DNA of 64,000 nt from Cereibacter_A azotoformans (GTDB lineage Bacteria; Pseudomonadota; Alphaproteobacteria; Rhodobacterales; Rhodobacteraceae), in assembly GCF_003050905.1 (NCBI RefSeq), contig NZ_QAOT01000010.1; one strand, 5' to 3'. The translations under genes were made by a program, and so were the position numbers. Shown piece by piece: positions 33,856 to 43,460 of the stretch. Within the stretch, counting starts at the first letter, position 1, and each line of letters opens with the position of its first letter. The notes beneath the pieces are model-generated. The model saw nothing but the letters and a program-made list of their open reading frames with translations, had not been told where the DNA came from and did no database searches.

Positions 33856-35541
33856 ATGTGCGCCAAAGCAACCATGGAAGAATTTGAGGCCCTCCTGAAC
33901 GAGAGCCTCCAGATCGACACCCCCCAGGAGGGTTCGGTCGTGAAGGGCCGCGTGATCGCCGTCGAGGCGGGCCAGGCCATCATCGACGTCGGCTACAAGA
34001 TGGAAGGCCGCGTCGACCTGAAGGAATTTGCCGACATGTCCGGCTCGGTCGATCTGTCGGTCGGCGACGAGGTGGAGGTCTATCTCGATCGCGTCGAGAA
34101 CGCCCGGGGCGAGGCTGTCATCAGCCGCGACAAGGCCAAGCGCGAGGAAGCCTGGGACCGTCTCGAGAAGGCCTATGCCAACGAGACCCGCGTCGAGGGC
34201 GCGATCTTCGGCCGCGTCAAGGGCGGCTTCACCGTCGATCTCGGCGGCGCCGTGGCCTTCCTGCCCGGCTCGCAGGTTGACGTCCGTCCGGTGCGCGATG
34301 CCGGCCCGCTCATGGGCATGAAGCAGCCGTTCCAGATCCTCAAGATGGACCGTCGCCGCGGCAACATCGTCGTGTCGCGCCGCGCCATTCTGGAAGAGTC
34401 GCGTGCGGAACAGCGCGCCGAGGTCATCTCGAACCTCTACGAAGGCCAGACCGTTGACGGCGTCGTCAAGAACATCACCGAATACGGTGCGTTCGTCGAC
34501 CTCGGCGGCGTGGACGGCCTGCTGCACGTCACCGACATGGCGTGGCGCCGCGTGAACCACCCCTCGGAGATCCTGTCGATCGGTGAGACCGTGAAGGTCC
34601 AGGTCATCAAGATCAACAAGGAAACCCACCGCATCAGCCTGGGCATGAAACAGCTCCAGTCGGATCCGTGGGACGCGGTGGAAAAGGCCTACCCGATCGG
34701 TTCGGTCCACAAGGGCCGCGTGACCAACATCACCGACTACGGCGCGTTCGTCGAGTTGGAAGCCGGTGTCGAAGGCCTGGTCCACGTCTCGGAAATGAGC
34801 TGGACCAAGAAGAACGTGCACCCCGGCAAGATCGTCTCGACCTCGCAGGAAGTCGACGTCATGGTGCTGGAGATCGACAGCGCCAAGCGTCGTGTCTCGC
34901 TGGGCCTGAAGCAGACCATGCGCAACCCGTGGGAAGTCTTCGCGGAAACGCACCCGGTCGGCACCCAGATCGAGGGCGAGGTGAAGAACATCACCGAGTT
35001 CGGCCTGTTCGTCGGTCTCGAGCACGACATCGACGGCATGGTGCACCTCTCGGACCTCAGCTGGGACCAGCGCGGCGAGGAAGCCATCCAGAACTACCGC
35101 AAGGGCGACGTCGTGAAGGCGGTCGTGACCGAGGTGGACACCGACAAGGAGCGGATCTCGCTCTCGATCAAGGCGCTCGGCGACGACACCTTCTCGGAAG
35201 CCATCGAGGGCGTGAAGCGCGGCTCGGTGATCACCGTGGCGGTGACGGCGATCGAGGACGGCGGGATCGAGGTGGACTACAACGGCATGAAGTCGTTCAT
35301 CCGCCGTTCGGACCTGTCCCGCGACCGCGCCGACCAACGCCCCGAGCGTTTCCAGGTCGGTGACAAGGTCGATGTGCGCGTGACCAACGTGGACGCCAAG
35401 ACCCGCCGCCTGGGCCTGTCGATCAAGGCGCGCGAGATCGCGGAAGAGAAAGAGGCCGTCGAACAGTATGGCTCGTCCGATTCGGGCGCGTCGCTGGGCG
35501 ACATCCTCGGCGCGGCGCTGCGCAACAGCGAGCGCGGCTGA
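33856..35541 (+). CDS. rpsA: 30S ribosomal protein S1
   Basis: A 561-residue protein with six S1 RNA-binding repeats (roughly residues 25-95, 110-180, 195-265, 280-350, 367-440, 455-525). The central repeats share YGAFVDLGGVDGLLHVTDM-type cores. Upstream frame residues before MCAKATMEEFEALL do not resemble S1, so the ATG at 33856 is used, with AAAGGA eleven bases upstream. It binds mRNA at the ribosome. A very strong terminator follows. Confidence 0.96.
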   Translation: MCAKATMEEFEALLNESLQIDTPQEGSVVKGRVIAVEAGQAIIDVGYKMEGRVDLKEFADMSGSVDLSVGDEVEVYLDRVENARGEAVISRDKAKREEAWDRLEKAYANETRVEGAIFGRVKGGFTVDLGGAVAFLPGSQVDVRPVRDAGPLMGMKQPFQILKMDRRRGNIVVSRRAILEESRAEQRAEVISNLYEGQTVDGVVKNITEYGAFVDLGGVDGLLHVTDMAWRRVNHPSEILSIGETVKVQVIKINKETHRISLGMKQLQSDPWDAVEKAYPIGSVHKGRVTNITDYGAFVELEAGVEGLVHVSEMSWTKKNVHPGKIVSTSQEVDVMVLEIDSAKRRVSLGLKQTMRNPWEVFAETHPVGTQIEGEVKNITEFGLFVGLEHDIDGMVHLSDLSWDQRGEEAIQNYRKGDVVKAVVTEVDTDKERISLSIKALGDDTFSEAIEGVKRGSVITVAVTAIEDGGIEVDYNGMKSFIRRSDLSRDRADQRPERFQVGDKVDVRVTNVDAKTRRLGLSIKAREIAEEKEAVEQYGSSDSGASLGDILGAALRNSERG

Positions 35542-35561
35542 GTTCGCCTCAGGACCAAACG

Positions 35562-35587
35562 GGGGCCCCGCGGGAACGCGGGGCCCC
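35562..35587 (+). terminator. Terminator after rpsA
   Basis: A perfect 11-bp stem GGGGCCCCGCG/CGCGGGGCCCC with a 4-base loop, then TTGCATTTCTT. Strong intrinsic terminator. Confidence 0.88.
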
Positions 35588-35714
35588 TTGCATTTCTTCG
35601 CCCATGGCCCGGAAGTGCAGCAGAATCCACGGTTTTCCAGTTTGTGCCGCGCCATCTTTTCCTCTATCCTTTCTAGAACAAGGCGTCCGCCGAAGGCGGC
35701 TCAGGGGGGCAAGG

Positions 35715-35996
35715 ATGATCCGATCGGAACTGATCCAGAAAATAGCCGACGAGAACCCCCATCTGACCCAGCGCCACGTCGAGCGGATCGTGAACACGGT
35801 CTTCGAGGAGATCATCGAGGCACTGGCGCGCGGCGACCGGGTGGAACTGCGCGGATTCGGCGCATTCTCGGTCAAGTCCCGGGATGCCAGAGTCGGCCGC
35901 AACCCGAGAACGGGTGAAGCCGTCGAAGTCGAAGACAAGAAGGTTCCCTTCTTCAAAACCGGCAAGCTGCTGCGCGACCGCCTGAACGCGAAGTGA
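35715..35996 (+). CDS. ihfB: Integration host factor subunit beta
   Basis: A 93-residue DNA-bending protein of the HU/IHF family with MIRSELIQKIADENPHLT at the start and the beta-arm signature GFGAFSVKSRDARVGRNPRTGE containing the intercalating proline. Its length and N-terminus match IHF-beta rather than HU. An AAGG next to a G-run precedes the ATG. It lies in the conserved rpsA-ihfB order. Confidence 0.94.
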   Translation: MIRSELIQKIADENPHLTQRHVERIVNTVFEEIIEALARGDRVELRGFGAFSVKSRDARVGRNPRTGEAVEVEDKKVPFFKTGKLLRDRLNAK

Positions 35997-36035
35997 ACGC
36001 GCGGCATTGCCCCTCTAATGGTGAGCAAGGACCCA

Positions 36036-36416
36036 ATGATCCGTTGGTTGCGTATTCTGTTCCTCGTCCTCCTTGCGGTCGTGCTTCTGACCGTCGCGCT
36101 GGCTCACCGGGATCCGGTGACGGTGAAACTCATGCCGGAGAATCTGGCGACCTTCGTCGGCACCGATTGGGCCGCCTGGTCCATGGCGCTTCCGCTTTAC
36201 GCCGTCATCTTCGGGGGCATCGTGGCCGGCCTGCTGATCGGCTTCTTCTGGGAGTGGATGCGCGAGCACAAGCACCGGGCCGAGGTGCGCCGCAAGTCGA
36301 AGGAAGTGAAGAACCTGCAGCGTGAGGTCTCGACCCTGAAGTCCAAGGTCGAGACGGCCAACGCGGTCGGTGCGCCGAAGAACGATGTTCTGACGGCCCT
36401 GTCGAAATCGGCTTGA
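36036..36416 (+). CDS. lapA: LapA-family (DUF1049) inner-membrane protein
   Basis: A 126-residue protein with two membrane helices (about 3-22 and 50-72), then a cytosolic coiled coil (KHRAEVRRKSKEVKNLQREVSTLKSKVETA). LapA/YciS assists LapB and FtsH in tuning LPS synthesis in enterobacteria. The start at 36036 (MIRWLR) has AAGGA upstream; 36018 does not. The stop shares a base with the trpF start (TGATG). Confidence 0.85.
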   Translation: MIRWLRILFLVLLAVVLLTVALAHRDPVTVKLMPENLATFVGTDWAAWSMALPLYAVIFGGIVAGLLIGFFWEWMREHKHRAEVRRKSKEVKNLQREVSTLKSKVETANAVGAPKNDVLTALSKSA

Positions 36417-37054
36417 TGGCGGCTGTCCGCGTCAAGATCTGTGGATTGCGGACGGAAGCTGATGTGAAAGCGGCCGCGTCTTCGGGCGCGGCCTACGTCG
36501 GTCTGGTGTTCTTCCCGAAATCGCCGCGTCATCTCTCTCTGGCTCAGGCGCAGGGGCTGGCGCTTGCGGCGCCTCCGGGGGTTGCGAAGGTTGCGCTGAC
36601 CGTCGATGCCGACGATGCGGCGCTGGATGAGATCGTCGAGGCCGTTCCGCTGGACATGCTCCAGCTGCACGGACATGAAACGCCCGAACGTGTGGCCGAG
36701 GTTCGCGCCCGCTATGGCCTGCCGGTGATGAAGGCGGTGGGCGTGGCGGACGAGGCCGACCTGCCCCAGATACTGGAGCATTCGCTGGCCGCCGATCAGA
36801 TCCTGATCGATGCGAAGGCCCCCAGGGGCGCGGCCTTGCCCGGCGGCAACGGGCTGACCTTCGACTGGCGTCTGATCGCGGGGCGGCACTGGATCCGGCC
36901 CTGGATGCTGGCAGGCGGCCTTGGGCCGGGGAATGTGGCCGAGGCCGTGCGGCGCACGGGCGCCACGCAGGTGGATGTGTCCTCGGGCGTCGAATCGGCG
37001 CCCGGCGTGAAGGATGCGGCGAGGATCGAGGCCTTCCTGAAGGCCACCCGGTGA
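36416..37054 (+). CDS. trpF: Phosphoribosylanthranilate isomerase
   Basis: A 212-residue TIM-barrel enzyme of tryptophan synthesis. The N-terminal VKICGLRTEADV carries the catalytic Cys, LQLHGHE is the middle motif, and MLAGGLGPGNVAEAV and VDVSSGVES form the phosphate site. Translationally coupled to lapA, and the stop overlaps the next gene's GTG start. Confidence 0.95.
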   Translation: MAAVRVKICGLRTEADVKAAASSGAAYVGLVFFPKSPRHLSLAQAQGLALAAPPGVAKVALTVDADDAALDEIVEAVPLDMLQLHGHETPERVAEVRARYGLPVMKAVGVADEADLPQILEHSLAADQILIDAKAPRGAALPGGNGLTFDWRLIAGRHWIRPWMLAGGLGPGNVAEAVRRTGATQVDVSSGVESAPGVKDAARIEAFLKATR

Positions 37055-37497
37055 TCCGTTTCCGCGCCGCCCGGCGCGAGGATGTGGGCCGCATCGTGGC
37101 GCTTCTCGCTGATGACCCGCTTGGCGCCGCGCGTGAGACAGCGGATCCCGAGAGCTACCTGACGGCTTTCGACCGTATGGCCGAGGCGCCGGGCCTGTTC
37201 CTGATCGTCGGCGAGATCGGGGGGCGTGTCGTGGCCACCTACCAGCTTGCGATCCTGCCCGGCCTGTCGCTGCGCGCGGCGACGCGGGCGCTGGTTGAAG
37301 CGGTTCGAGTGGACTCGGCCCTCCGCTCGCAGGGCATTGGCGCCGCGCTCATGGCCGATGCCGAGGCGCGTGCCCGCGCCGCCGGAGCAAGCCTGATCCA
37401 GCTGACCACCCACCGCTCGCGCGAGCGCGCCCACCGCTTCTACGAGCGGCTCGGCTTTACCGCCTCGCACATCGGGTATAAACGGTCGCTGGACTGA
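37051..37497 (+). CDS. GNAT acetyltransferase inside the trp operon
   Basis: A 148-residue acetyltransferase with the acetyl-CoA loop RSQGIGAAL and the C-terminal HRFYERLGF. The GTG start overlaps the trpF stop by 4 bases, and trpB begins 16 bases after its end, so all three are co-translated or co-transcribed. Its substrate is unknown; the location does not imply a step in tryptophan synthesis. GNAT genes are often inserted into stable operons. Confidence 0.85.
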   Translation: MIRFRAARREDVGRIVALLADDPLGAARETADPESYLTAFDRMAEAPGLFLIVGEIGGRVVATYQLAILPGLSLRAATRALVEAVRVDSALRSQGIGAALMADAEARARAAGASLIQLTTHRSRERAHRFYERLGFTASHIGYKRSLD

Positions 37498-37512
37498 CAG
37501 GGAGTGCGCGCC

Positions 37513-38745
37513 ATGGCCGAGGACGGCATCAACAGCTACATGACCGGCCCCGACGAGCAGGGTCGCTTCGGCATCTTCGGCGGGCGCTTCGTCTCCGAGA
37601 CGCTGATGCCGCTGATCCTCGACCTCGAGGCGCGCTACGAACATGCCAAGACCGACCCGGATTTCTGGGCCGAGATGGAGGATCTCTGGACGCACTACGT
37701 CGGCCGGCCCTCGCCGCTCTATTTCGCGCCGCGGCTGACCGAGCATCTGGGCGGGGCGAAGATCTACCTCAAGCGCGATGAGCTGAACCACACCGGCGCG
37801 CACAAGATCAACAACGTGCTGGGCCAGATCATCCTGGCCCGCCGCATGGGCAAGACCCGGATCATCGCCGAGACGGGCGCGGGCCAGCACGGCGTGGCGA
37901 CGGCCACCGTCTGCGCCAAGTTCGGTCTGAAATGCGTGGTCTACATGGGCGCGCATGATGTCGAGCGGCAGGCGCCGAACGTGTTCCGCATGCGGCTGCT
38001 GGGCGCCGAGGTGGTGCCGGTGACGAGCGGCCGCGGCACTCTGAAGGATGCGATGAACGACGCGCTGCGCGACTGGGTGACCAACGTCCGCGACACCTTC
38101 TACTGCATCGGCACCGTGGCCGGCCCGCATCCCTATCCGGCAATGGTGCGCGACTTTCAGTCGATCATCGGCAAGGAGGTGCGCTGGCAGCTGGCCGAGC
38201 AGGAGGGCGAGGGCCGCCTGCCCGACACGGTCGTGGCGGCGATCGGCGGTGGCTCGAACGCGATGGGGCTCTTCTACCCGTTCCTCGACGATCCCTCCGT
38301 GCGCATCATCGGGGTCGAGGCCGGGGGCAAGGGTGTCGATGACCGGATGGAACATTGCGCCTCGCTGACCGGCGGGCGGCCGGGCGTGCTGCATGGCAAC
38401 CGTACCTACCTGCTGCAGGACGAGGACGGCCAGATCCTCGAGGGCTTCTCGATCTCGGCGGGCCTCGACTATCCCGGAATCGGGCCGGAGCATGCCTGGC
38501 TGCATGACACGGGCCGGGCCGAATATGTCTCGATCACGGACGCCGAGGCGCTGGAGGCCTTCCAGCTCTGCTGCGCGCTGGAAGGGATCATTCCGGCGCT
38601 GGAGCCGTCACATGCGCTGGCCCATGTCCTCAAGATCGCGCCGAACCTGCCGCGTGACCATATCATCGTGATGAACATGTGCGGGCGCGGCGACAAGGAC
38701 ATCTTCACGGTGGCGAAGCATCTCGGCTTCGACATGAAGATCTGA
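37513..38745 (+). CDS. trpB: Tryptophan synthase beta chain
   Basis: A 410-residue PLP enzyme. GRPSPLYFAPRL, the PLP lysine in HTGAHKINNVLGQ, and the phosphate-binding GGGSNAMGLFYPF are clear. The start MAEDG at 37513 has GGAG eight bases upstream; GTG at 37504 is less likely. trpA is not in the window. Confidence 0.97.
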   Translation: MAEDGINSYMTGPDEQGRFGIFGGRFVSETLMPLILDLEARYEHAKTDPDFWAEMEDLWTHYVGRPSPLYFAPRLTEHLGGAKIYLKRDELNHTGAHKINNVLGQIILARRMGKTRIIAETGAGQHGVATATVCAKFGLKCVVYMGAHDVERQAPNVFRMRLLGAEVVPVTSGRGTLKDAMNDALRDWVTNVRDTFYCIGTVAGPHPYPAMVRDFQSIIGKEVRWQLAEQEGEGRLPDTVVAAIGGGSNAMGLFYPFLDDPSVRIIGVEAGGKGVDDRMEHCASLTGGRPGVLHGNRTYLLQDEDGQILEGFSISAGLDYPGIGPEHAWLHDTGRAEYVSITDAEALEAFQLCCALEGIIPALEPSHALAHVLKIAPNLPRDHIIVMNMCGRGDKDIFTVAKHLGFDMKI

Positions 38746-38746
38746 A

Positions 38747-38763
38747 CCGGCAGGGGCTGCCGG
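38747..38763. terminator. Terminator after trpB
   Basis: A 7-bp stem CCGGCAG/CTGCCGG with loop GGG directly after the trpB stop, then GTTCGTCCTTTCG. It also faces the convergent DUF2237 gene. Confidence 0.65.
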
Positions 38764-38794
38764 GTTCGTCCTTTCGCTGGCGGCCCGGTCCCGC

Positions 38795-39169
38795 TCAGGT
38801 GGGGTCGACTGCATAGAGCTTGAGCACGTCGAGGGGAACCACTTCGAGCGTGCGGCGGTGCGTGGCTTCCAGCCGCACGCGCGGCGCCGCCCCCTCCTCG
38901 TGCGCCTGCAGGAACCGGCCGGCGCAGAGGCACCACTGGTCCCCCGCCTTGAGGCCGCGAAAGCCGAACTCCGGCCGCGGCGTCGAGAGGTCGTTGCCAA
39001 GGTATTTCGAGAGCGCGAGGAACTCGGCGGTCATCACGGCGCAGACCGTGTGCTGGCCTAGATCGGACGGGCCGGTGTCGCAACAGCCGTTGCGGAAGAA
39101 GCCGGTCAGTGGATCGCGCGAGCAGGTCTCGAGCGGCCGGCCGAGGACGTTGAAAGACGGCTCCTTCAT
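38795..39169 (-). CDS. DUF2237 family protein
   Basis: A 124-residue protein with the family pattern FNVLGRPLETCSRDPLTGFFR, GCCDTGPSDLGQHTVCAVMT, STPRPEFGFRGLKAGDQWCL and the end LEVVPLDVLKLYAV. Function unknown; homologues are widespread and cysteine-rich. The ATG at 39169 is chosen for family length, with AGGAG 13 bases upstream; 39193 is an alternative. Confidence 0.85.
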   Translation of the reverse strand: MKEPSFNVLGRPLETCSRDPLTGFFRNGCCDTGPSDLGQHTVCAVMTAEFLALSKYLGNDLSTPRPEFGFRGLKAGDQWCLCAGRFLQAHEEGAAPRVRLEATHRRTLEVVPLDVLKLYAVDPT

Positions 39170-39386
39170 GGTGGGGTGCTGGCTCCTGTTCATGGCCCGG
39201 CCCGTGCGGCCGAGGCGTTCCGTGGTCTTCCGGCGCGGCCAGAGCACGCCGGGCGGGCGGCGGCTGGCCGGATCTTCGGCAACCTTGCGTCGAATGCCGC
39301 CGCGCCTAGAGCAGGCGATTGAACTTTCCGCGCGATCCGGGAACAACGGGCTGACGCCTTTGTGGCCGCAGCGGGGGAGCTTTCCG

Positions 39387-40613
39387 ATGTATGATTACGC
39401 CGTGCTCTGGGAGTGGCTCATGATAGCCGCGCGTTGGACACATGTCATCACGGCTGTCGCCTGGATCGGATCCTCCTTCTATTTCATTGCGCTGGATCTT
39501 GGTTTGCGGAAGACGGCGTCGTTGCCGCCACTGGCCCATGGCGAAGAGTGGCAGGTCCACGGGGGCGGCTTCTACCACATCAACAAGTATCTCGTGGCGC
39601 CCGACTTCCTGCCCGGGCATCTCACCTGGTTCAAGTGGGAGAGCTATGCCACCTGGCTCTCGGGCTTCGCGCTTCTGGTGCTGCTCTACTACTTCGGGGC
39701 GGAGCTGTTCCTGATTGATCCCAATGTCATGGACCTGACGGTGTGGCAGGCCGTGGCCATCTCGCTCGGGTCGCTCGGGCTTGGCTGGCTGGTCTATGAC
39801 GGGCTCTGCCGGTCGCCGGTTGGACGGTATCCGACCCTTCTGATGATCCTGCTCTTCGGAGTTCTGGTGGGTATGGCCTGGGGTTACACGCAGGTCTTCT
39901 CGGGGCGGGCGGCGCTGCTGCATCTGGGGGCCTTCACCGCCACGATCATGAGCGGAAACGTCTTCATCACCATCATGCCCAACCAGAGGATCGTGGTGGC
40001 CGACCTCAAGGCGGGCCGGCGACCGGACCCGCGCTACGGAGAGATCGCCAAGCAGCGCAGCACGCACAACAATTACCTGACCCTCCCCGTGATCTTCCTC
40101 ATGCTGTCGAACCACTACCCGCTGATCTTCGCGACGGAGTGGAACTGGCTGATCGCGTCGCTCGTCTTCCTCATGGGCGTGACAATCCGGCACTGGTTCA
40201 ACATGCGGCACGCGCGGAAGGGCAACCCCCACTGGACCTGGGCCGTGACCGCGGTGATCTTTCTCGTGATCTCCTGGCTTTCGACGGCTCCGATGCGGGG
40301 AGAGGCGCCCGAGGAGGCTGCCCTGCTCGGCGGGTCCGCGGTGCGCTTCGCCTCCGCACCGGATTTTCCCGAGGTGGCGGACATCGTGATGGGCCGGTGC
40401 TCGATGTGCCACGCGGCCGAGCCCGGCTGGGACGGACTCCACTGGCCGCCGAAGAACGTGCGGCTCGAAACCCCGGCCGAGATCGCGCACGAGGCGCGCC
40501 GCATCTATCTGCAGTCCGGCATCACCCATGCCATGCCTCCCGGCAACCTGAGCTTCATGGAGCCGGAAGAGCGGGCGACGATCGTGCGCTGGTATCGCTC
40601 GGTCGCCGGCTGA
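39387..40613 (+). CDS. puuD: PuuD-like urate hydroxylase with cytochrome c domain
   Basis: A 408-residue membrane protein with about eight helices and a C-terminal cytochrome c segment whose heme motif is CSMCH, followed by a Met in the MPPGN loop. The membrane part has WTHVITAVAWIGSSFYFIAL, HGGGFYHINKY and QRSTHNNYLTLPVIFLM, matching the COG3748 urate hydroxylase PuuD. Such enzymes oxidise urate to 5-hydroxyisourate and pass electrons to the respiratory chain. No other purine gene is in the window. GGGGAGC precedes the ATG by eight bases. Confidence 0.88.
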   Translation: MYDYAVLWEWLMIAARWTHVITAVAWIGSSFYFIALDLGLRKTASLPPLAHGEEWQVHGGGFYHINKYLVAPDFLPGHLTWFKWESYATWLSGFALLVLLYYFGAELFLIDPNVMDLTVWQAVAISLGSLGLGWLVYDGLCRSPVGRYPTLLMILLFGVLVGMAWGYTQVFSGRAALLHLGAFTATIMSGNVFITIMPNQRIVVADLKAGRRPDPRYGEIAKQRSTHNNYLTLPVIFLMLSNHYPLIFATEWNWLIASLVFLMGVTIRHWFNMRHARKGNPHWTWAVTAVIFLVISWLSTAPMRGEAPEEAALLGGSAVRFASAPDFPEVADIVMGRCSMCHAAEPGWDGLHWPPKNVRLETPAEIAHEARRIYLQSGITHAMPPGNLSFMEPEERATIVRWYRSVAG

Positions 40614-40864
40614 CGGCGTCTCGTCACGACGCTGCCTGTCGCGGTCTTGTCGAGGAACCGAGTCTCCCTCTCCGACAATGACAGCGGAACTGCCCCGCGT
40701 GCAGGCCGTTGCCTTCGCATCGTCCAGCCATCGCGCTGGCGGGGAAGAGCGGACGAGGCCAGACGGGACAGCTTTGCGGATTTCGGAAAATCTTCATATG
40801 CTACGGAAAGCTGCGCCCCATGGGCGGGAGGCGAAGGGATTTCCATGACCGGAGGGACAAAACG

Positions 40865-41137
40865 ATGAATGACCGCGAAGCCCGCGTGCGCCAGCGCGCC
40901 TACGAGCTCTGGGAAGCGGAGGGTCAGCCCGCCGATCGCGATCAGGATTTCTGGCTGCGCGCCGAAGCCGAGATTGCGGCGGAAGCCGAGGCCGCGGCTC
41001 CGGCGGCTTCGGCCCCCGCGCCGAAGCCGCGGGCCCGGAAGGCGAAGGCTGAAGGAGAAGGCTCTGAAAGGGCGGCTTCCGGCGAGACCGCAGCTCCGAA
41101 GAGGCCGCGCCGGAAACCAGCCGCTCAGGCCCGGTAG
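40865..41137 (+). CDS. DUF2934 family protein
   Basis: A 90-residue protein. Residues 1-35 (REARVRQRAYELWEAEGQPADRDQDFWLRAE) form the DUF2934 motif, and the rest is an Ala/Lys/Arg/Pro-rich disordered tail. GGAGGGACAAAACG precedes the ATG. The basic tail suggests nucleic-acid contact, but function is unknown. Confidence 0.82.
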   Translation: MNDREARVRQRAYELWEAEGQPADRDQDFWLRAEAEIAAEAEAAAPAASAPAPKPRARKAKAEGEGSERAASGETAAPKRPRRKPAAQAR

Positions 41138-41176
41138 AAAGGTCAGCCGTCAGGCTGCGGGGAGCCGATGGCACCA

Positions 41177-41198
41177 TGGCGCAGCTTGGGCTGCGCCA
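41177..41198. terminator. Bidirectional terminator
   Basis: A perfect 9-bp stem TGGCGCAGC/GCTGCGCCA with loop TTGG between the convergent DUF2934 and chemotaxis-receptor genes. Confidence 0.75.
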
Positions 41199-41222
41199 CG
41201 GGGTGATCGGCGGCAGCACGGA

Positions 41223-42878
41223 TCAGGCGGTGCGCTGGAACGCTGCGTCCAGTTCGTCCATGTCGCTCTCCCCGATGTCGAAGTGGAACCCCTTCGGTTT
41301 TGCGGCGACTTGAAGTGCAGGCTTGCGCACGGCCGGCGGGACGGACTTCGGCGCGGGCTGAGGATCACGGGCCGGCCGCTCCGGCGTCGCGTCGATCAGG
41401 AAGAACCCGACCGCGTCCTTGAGCTGGTCGGCTTCGGTCGACAGCTCTCCTGCCCCCTCGGCCAGAGCCTCTGCCGAGTGGCTGTTCTGCTGGGTCACCT
41501 GATCCAGCTGCTGGATCGCCAGCGCCACCTGTTGTGCCCCCGTGGAAAGCTCGCGCGAGGCGACCGAGATCGAGGAGACAAGCGTGGAGGTGCGCTCGAT
41601 GTCAGGCACCAGCCGCTCGAGCATTTCGCCCGCCGTGGAAGCCGCTGCCGAGGTCCGCGACGAAAGCTGCGAGATCTCCGCGGCCGCGGACTGGCTCCGC
41701 TCGGCCAGCTTGCGCACCTCGGCCGCGACGACGGCAAAGCCGCGTCCGTGCTCGCCTGCGCGGGCGGCCTCGACAGCCGCGTTGAGCGCCAGAAGATCGG
41801 TCTGACGGGCGATCTCCTGCACCACGAGGATACGTTCGGCAATCGCACCCATGGCCGACACCGCCTCGCGCACCGCGCCACCGGAGGCACGCGCATCCTC
41901 GGCCGATTTGATGGCAATCTGTTCCGTGCGGGCGGAGTTGTCCGCCGTCTGCTTGATGTTGGCCGCCATCTGCTCGACCGAGGCGGACGCTTCTTCCGTG
42001 GACGAGGCCTGTTCGCTGCTGCCCTGCGACAGCTGCTCGGACGTGGAGGCCATGATCCGGCTGTTGGCGGCCACCTGGTTGGTCGCAAGCGTGACGCGGC
42101 CCACGACCTCGCGGAGGCGGAGGATCATCGAGTTGCTCGCCTTGAGCAGTTGCGCGATCTCGTCCGAGCCCCGGTCATCGGCCAGCGTCGTCAGATCACC
42201 GTGCGCAACGCGTTGCGTCAGGTCCAGTGTCCGCTGAAGGCCGCGCGCGATCGAGGCCGTCACGAGCGTGGCGGCGATTGTCCCGAACAGCACACCGGCC
42301 AGAGCGAGGAGGGACAGGTTGAGCACGCTCGCCGCCAGATCGCGGCTGGCAGAGGCGGTCGCCTCAGCCATCTGGTTGCTGTAGGTGCTGCGAAAGGCCT
42401 CGAGATTGGCGGCGAGCTTCTCCATTCCCTGACGCGCCTCGCCGGCAAGCAGGCGCGAGGCGGCCGCCGTATCGCCGCCATCGGCAAGCTCGAACACGCG
42501 GTTGTTGATCGCGGCGGCGGCCTTGCGCTGCTCGGCATAGGCCTTGATCATCGGCATCCCGACATCGTCGGCCAGCGCCTCGAGCCGCTCGATGCTGGCG
42601 CTCATGTCGGCGCGGATCTGCACGATGTCCTGCTTGAGCGCGGCGCGTTTGGCCTCATCCTCGGCGACCACATAGTCCCGCAGGACGACGTTGAACTGTG
42701 TCTGCTGGATCTCCAGCCGGCTCGCTGACTCGACGCGCGCGGCCTGTTTCTCGACGATCGTCTGGAGCACCTGGTTCGAGTGCCGCAGATCGATGATTCC
42801 CAGTATCGTGCCGGTTCCCATGAGGAGGAAGACCAGGAAGAAGGCACCGGCCAGCTTGATCTTGATGTTCAGTTTCAT
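41223..42878 (-). CDS. Methyl-accepting chemotaxis protein
   Basis: A 551-residue receptor. Helix 1 is at about 8-29, a periplasmic four-helix-bundle sensor covers 30-185, helix 2 is at about 187-207, then a HAMP domain (210-262) and the signalling domain. The hairpin tip is IARQTDLLALNAAVEAARAG followed by EHGRGFAVVAAEVRKLAERS, close to canonical. No C-terminal CheR/B pentapeptide is seen; the tail (about 495-551) is Pro/Lys-rich and ends in an acidic segment. AAGGAAAGGCGCAC precedes the ATG. The ligand is unknown. Confidence 0.93.
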   Translation of the reverse strand: MKLNIKIKLAGAFFLVFLLMGTGTILGIIDLRHSNQVLQTIVEKQAARVESASRLEIQQTQFNVVLRDYVVAEDEAKRAALKQDIVQIRADMSASIERLEALADDVGMPMIKAYAEQRKAAAAINNRVFELADGGDTAAASRLLAGEARQGMEKLAANLEAFRSTYSNQMAEATASASRDLAASVLNLSLLALAGVLFGTIAATLVTASIARGLQRTLDLTQRVAHGDLTTLADDRGSDEIAQLLKASNSMILRLREVVGRVTLATNQVAANSRIMASTSEQLSQGSSEQASSTEEASASVEQMAANIKQTADNSARTEQIAIKSAEDARASGGAVREAVSAMGAIAERILVVQEIARQTDLLALNAAVEAARAGEHGRGFAVVAAEVRKLAERSQSAAAEISQLSSRTSAAASTAGEMLERLVPDIERTSTLVSSISVASRELSTGAQQVALAIQQLDQVTQQNSHSAEALAEGAGELSTEADQLKDAVGFFLIDATPERPARDPQPAPKSVPPAVRKPALQVAAKPKGFHFDIGESDMDELDAAFQRTA

Positions 42879-43460
42879 GTGCGCCTTTCCTTGCCACGTC
42901 CCGCATCGATAACGGCGGAAAAAGCTTTAGTTGTAGTTGCCAACCGCCCTCCGCGCGGCGTTTCCCGGGCGTCGGGGCACGAAGAATGCGCACAATCTGC
43001 GACAAGTGGCCCCTTGGCAGCGCACCGAATCATCCGCCGCCGGCTCCGGAGGTCCGGCCTTCCCGAAAAAGGGTGATGCTGGGCCAAGCCAATCGGACAG
43101 TCAGACGCCAACCTCCTGTGGACGAGAACTTTTCCCGCGATCCTCCAGAGGTGGTCTTCGACATGCCGCCACGATTTGCTTTAAAGGCTTGTCACACGGG
43201 ATGAGCACGCTACCCTGTTTTCCATCGCTTGGACCCGGTGCGATCCCGGGTGGCTATTCCGGCCGCTGATCCGCCGGACAACGCTGATTTGCTTCGATCT
43301 GATGCTGTAGGTTCAACATCGGACGCGGTTCCCTGCGGTTTTTCAAGAGAGCAGGGGTCCATGCCAGGCAGGACGATCTTTCGTCGCGTCCCGCGAAACG
43401 ATCCCGCATGTTCCGGGCCGCAGCCGCCATGTCGGTCGAAGCGACAATCGATTGGTGAGC
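42879..43460. other. Intergenic region upstream of the acyl cassette
   Basis: About 580 bases between divergent genes, AT-richer than the surroundings near 42900-42945 (AAAAAGCTTTAGTTGTAGTTG). No convincing ORF, tRNA or repeat is seen. It should hold promoters for the receptor gene and for the cassette starting at 43461. Confidence 0.4.

Noticed and set aside
42895..42935. A flagellar sigma-28 promoter before the chemotaxis receptor (TAAAG ... GCCGTTAT)
   Set aside because: The spacing between the two parts is only about 9 bases, too short for the known consensus of about 15.
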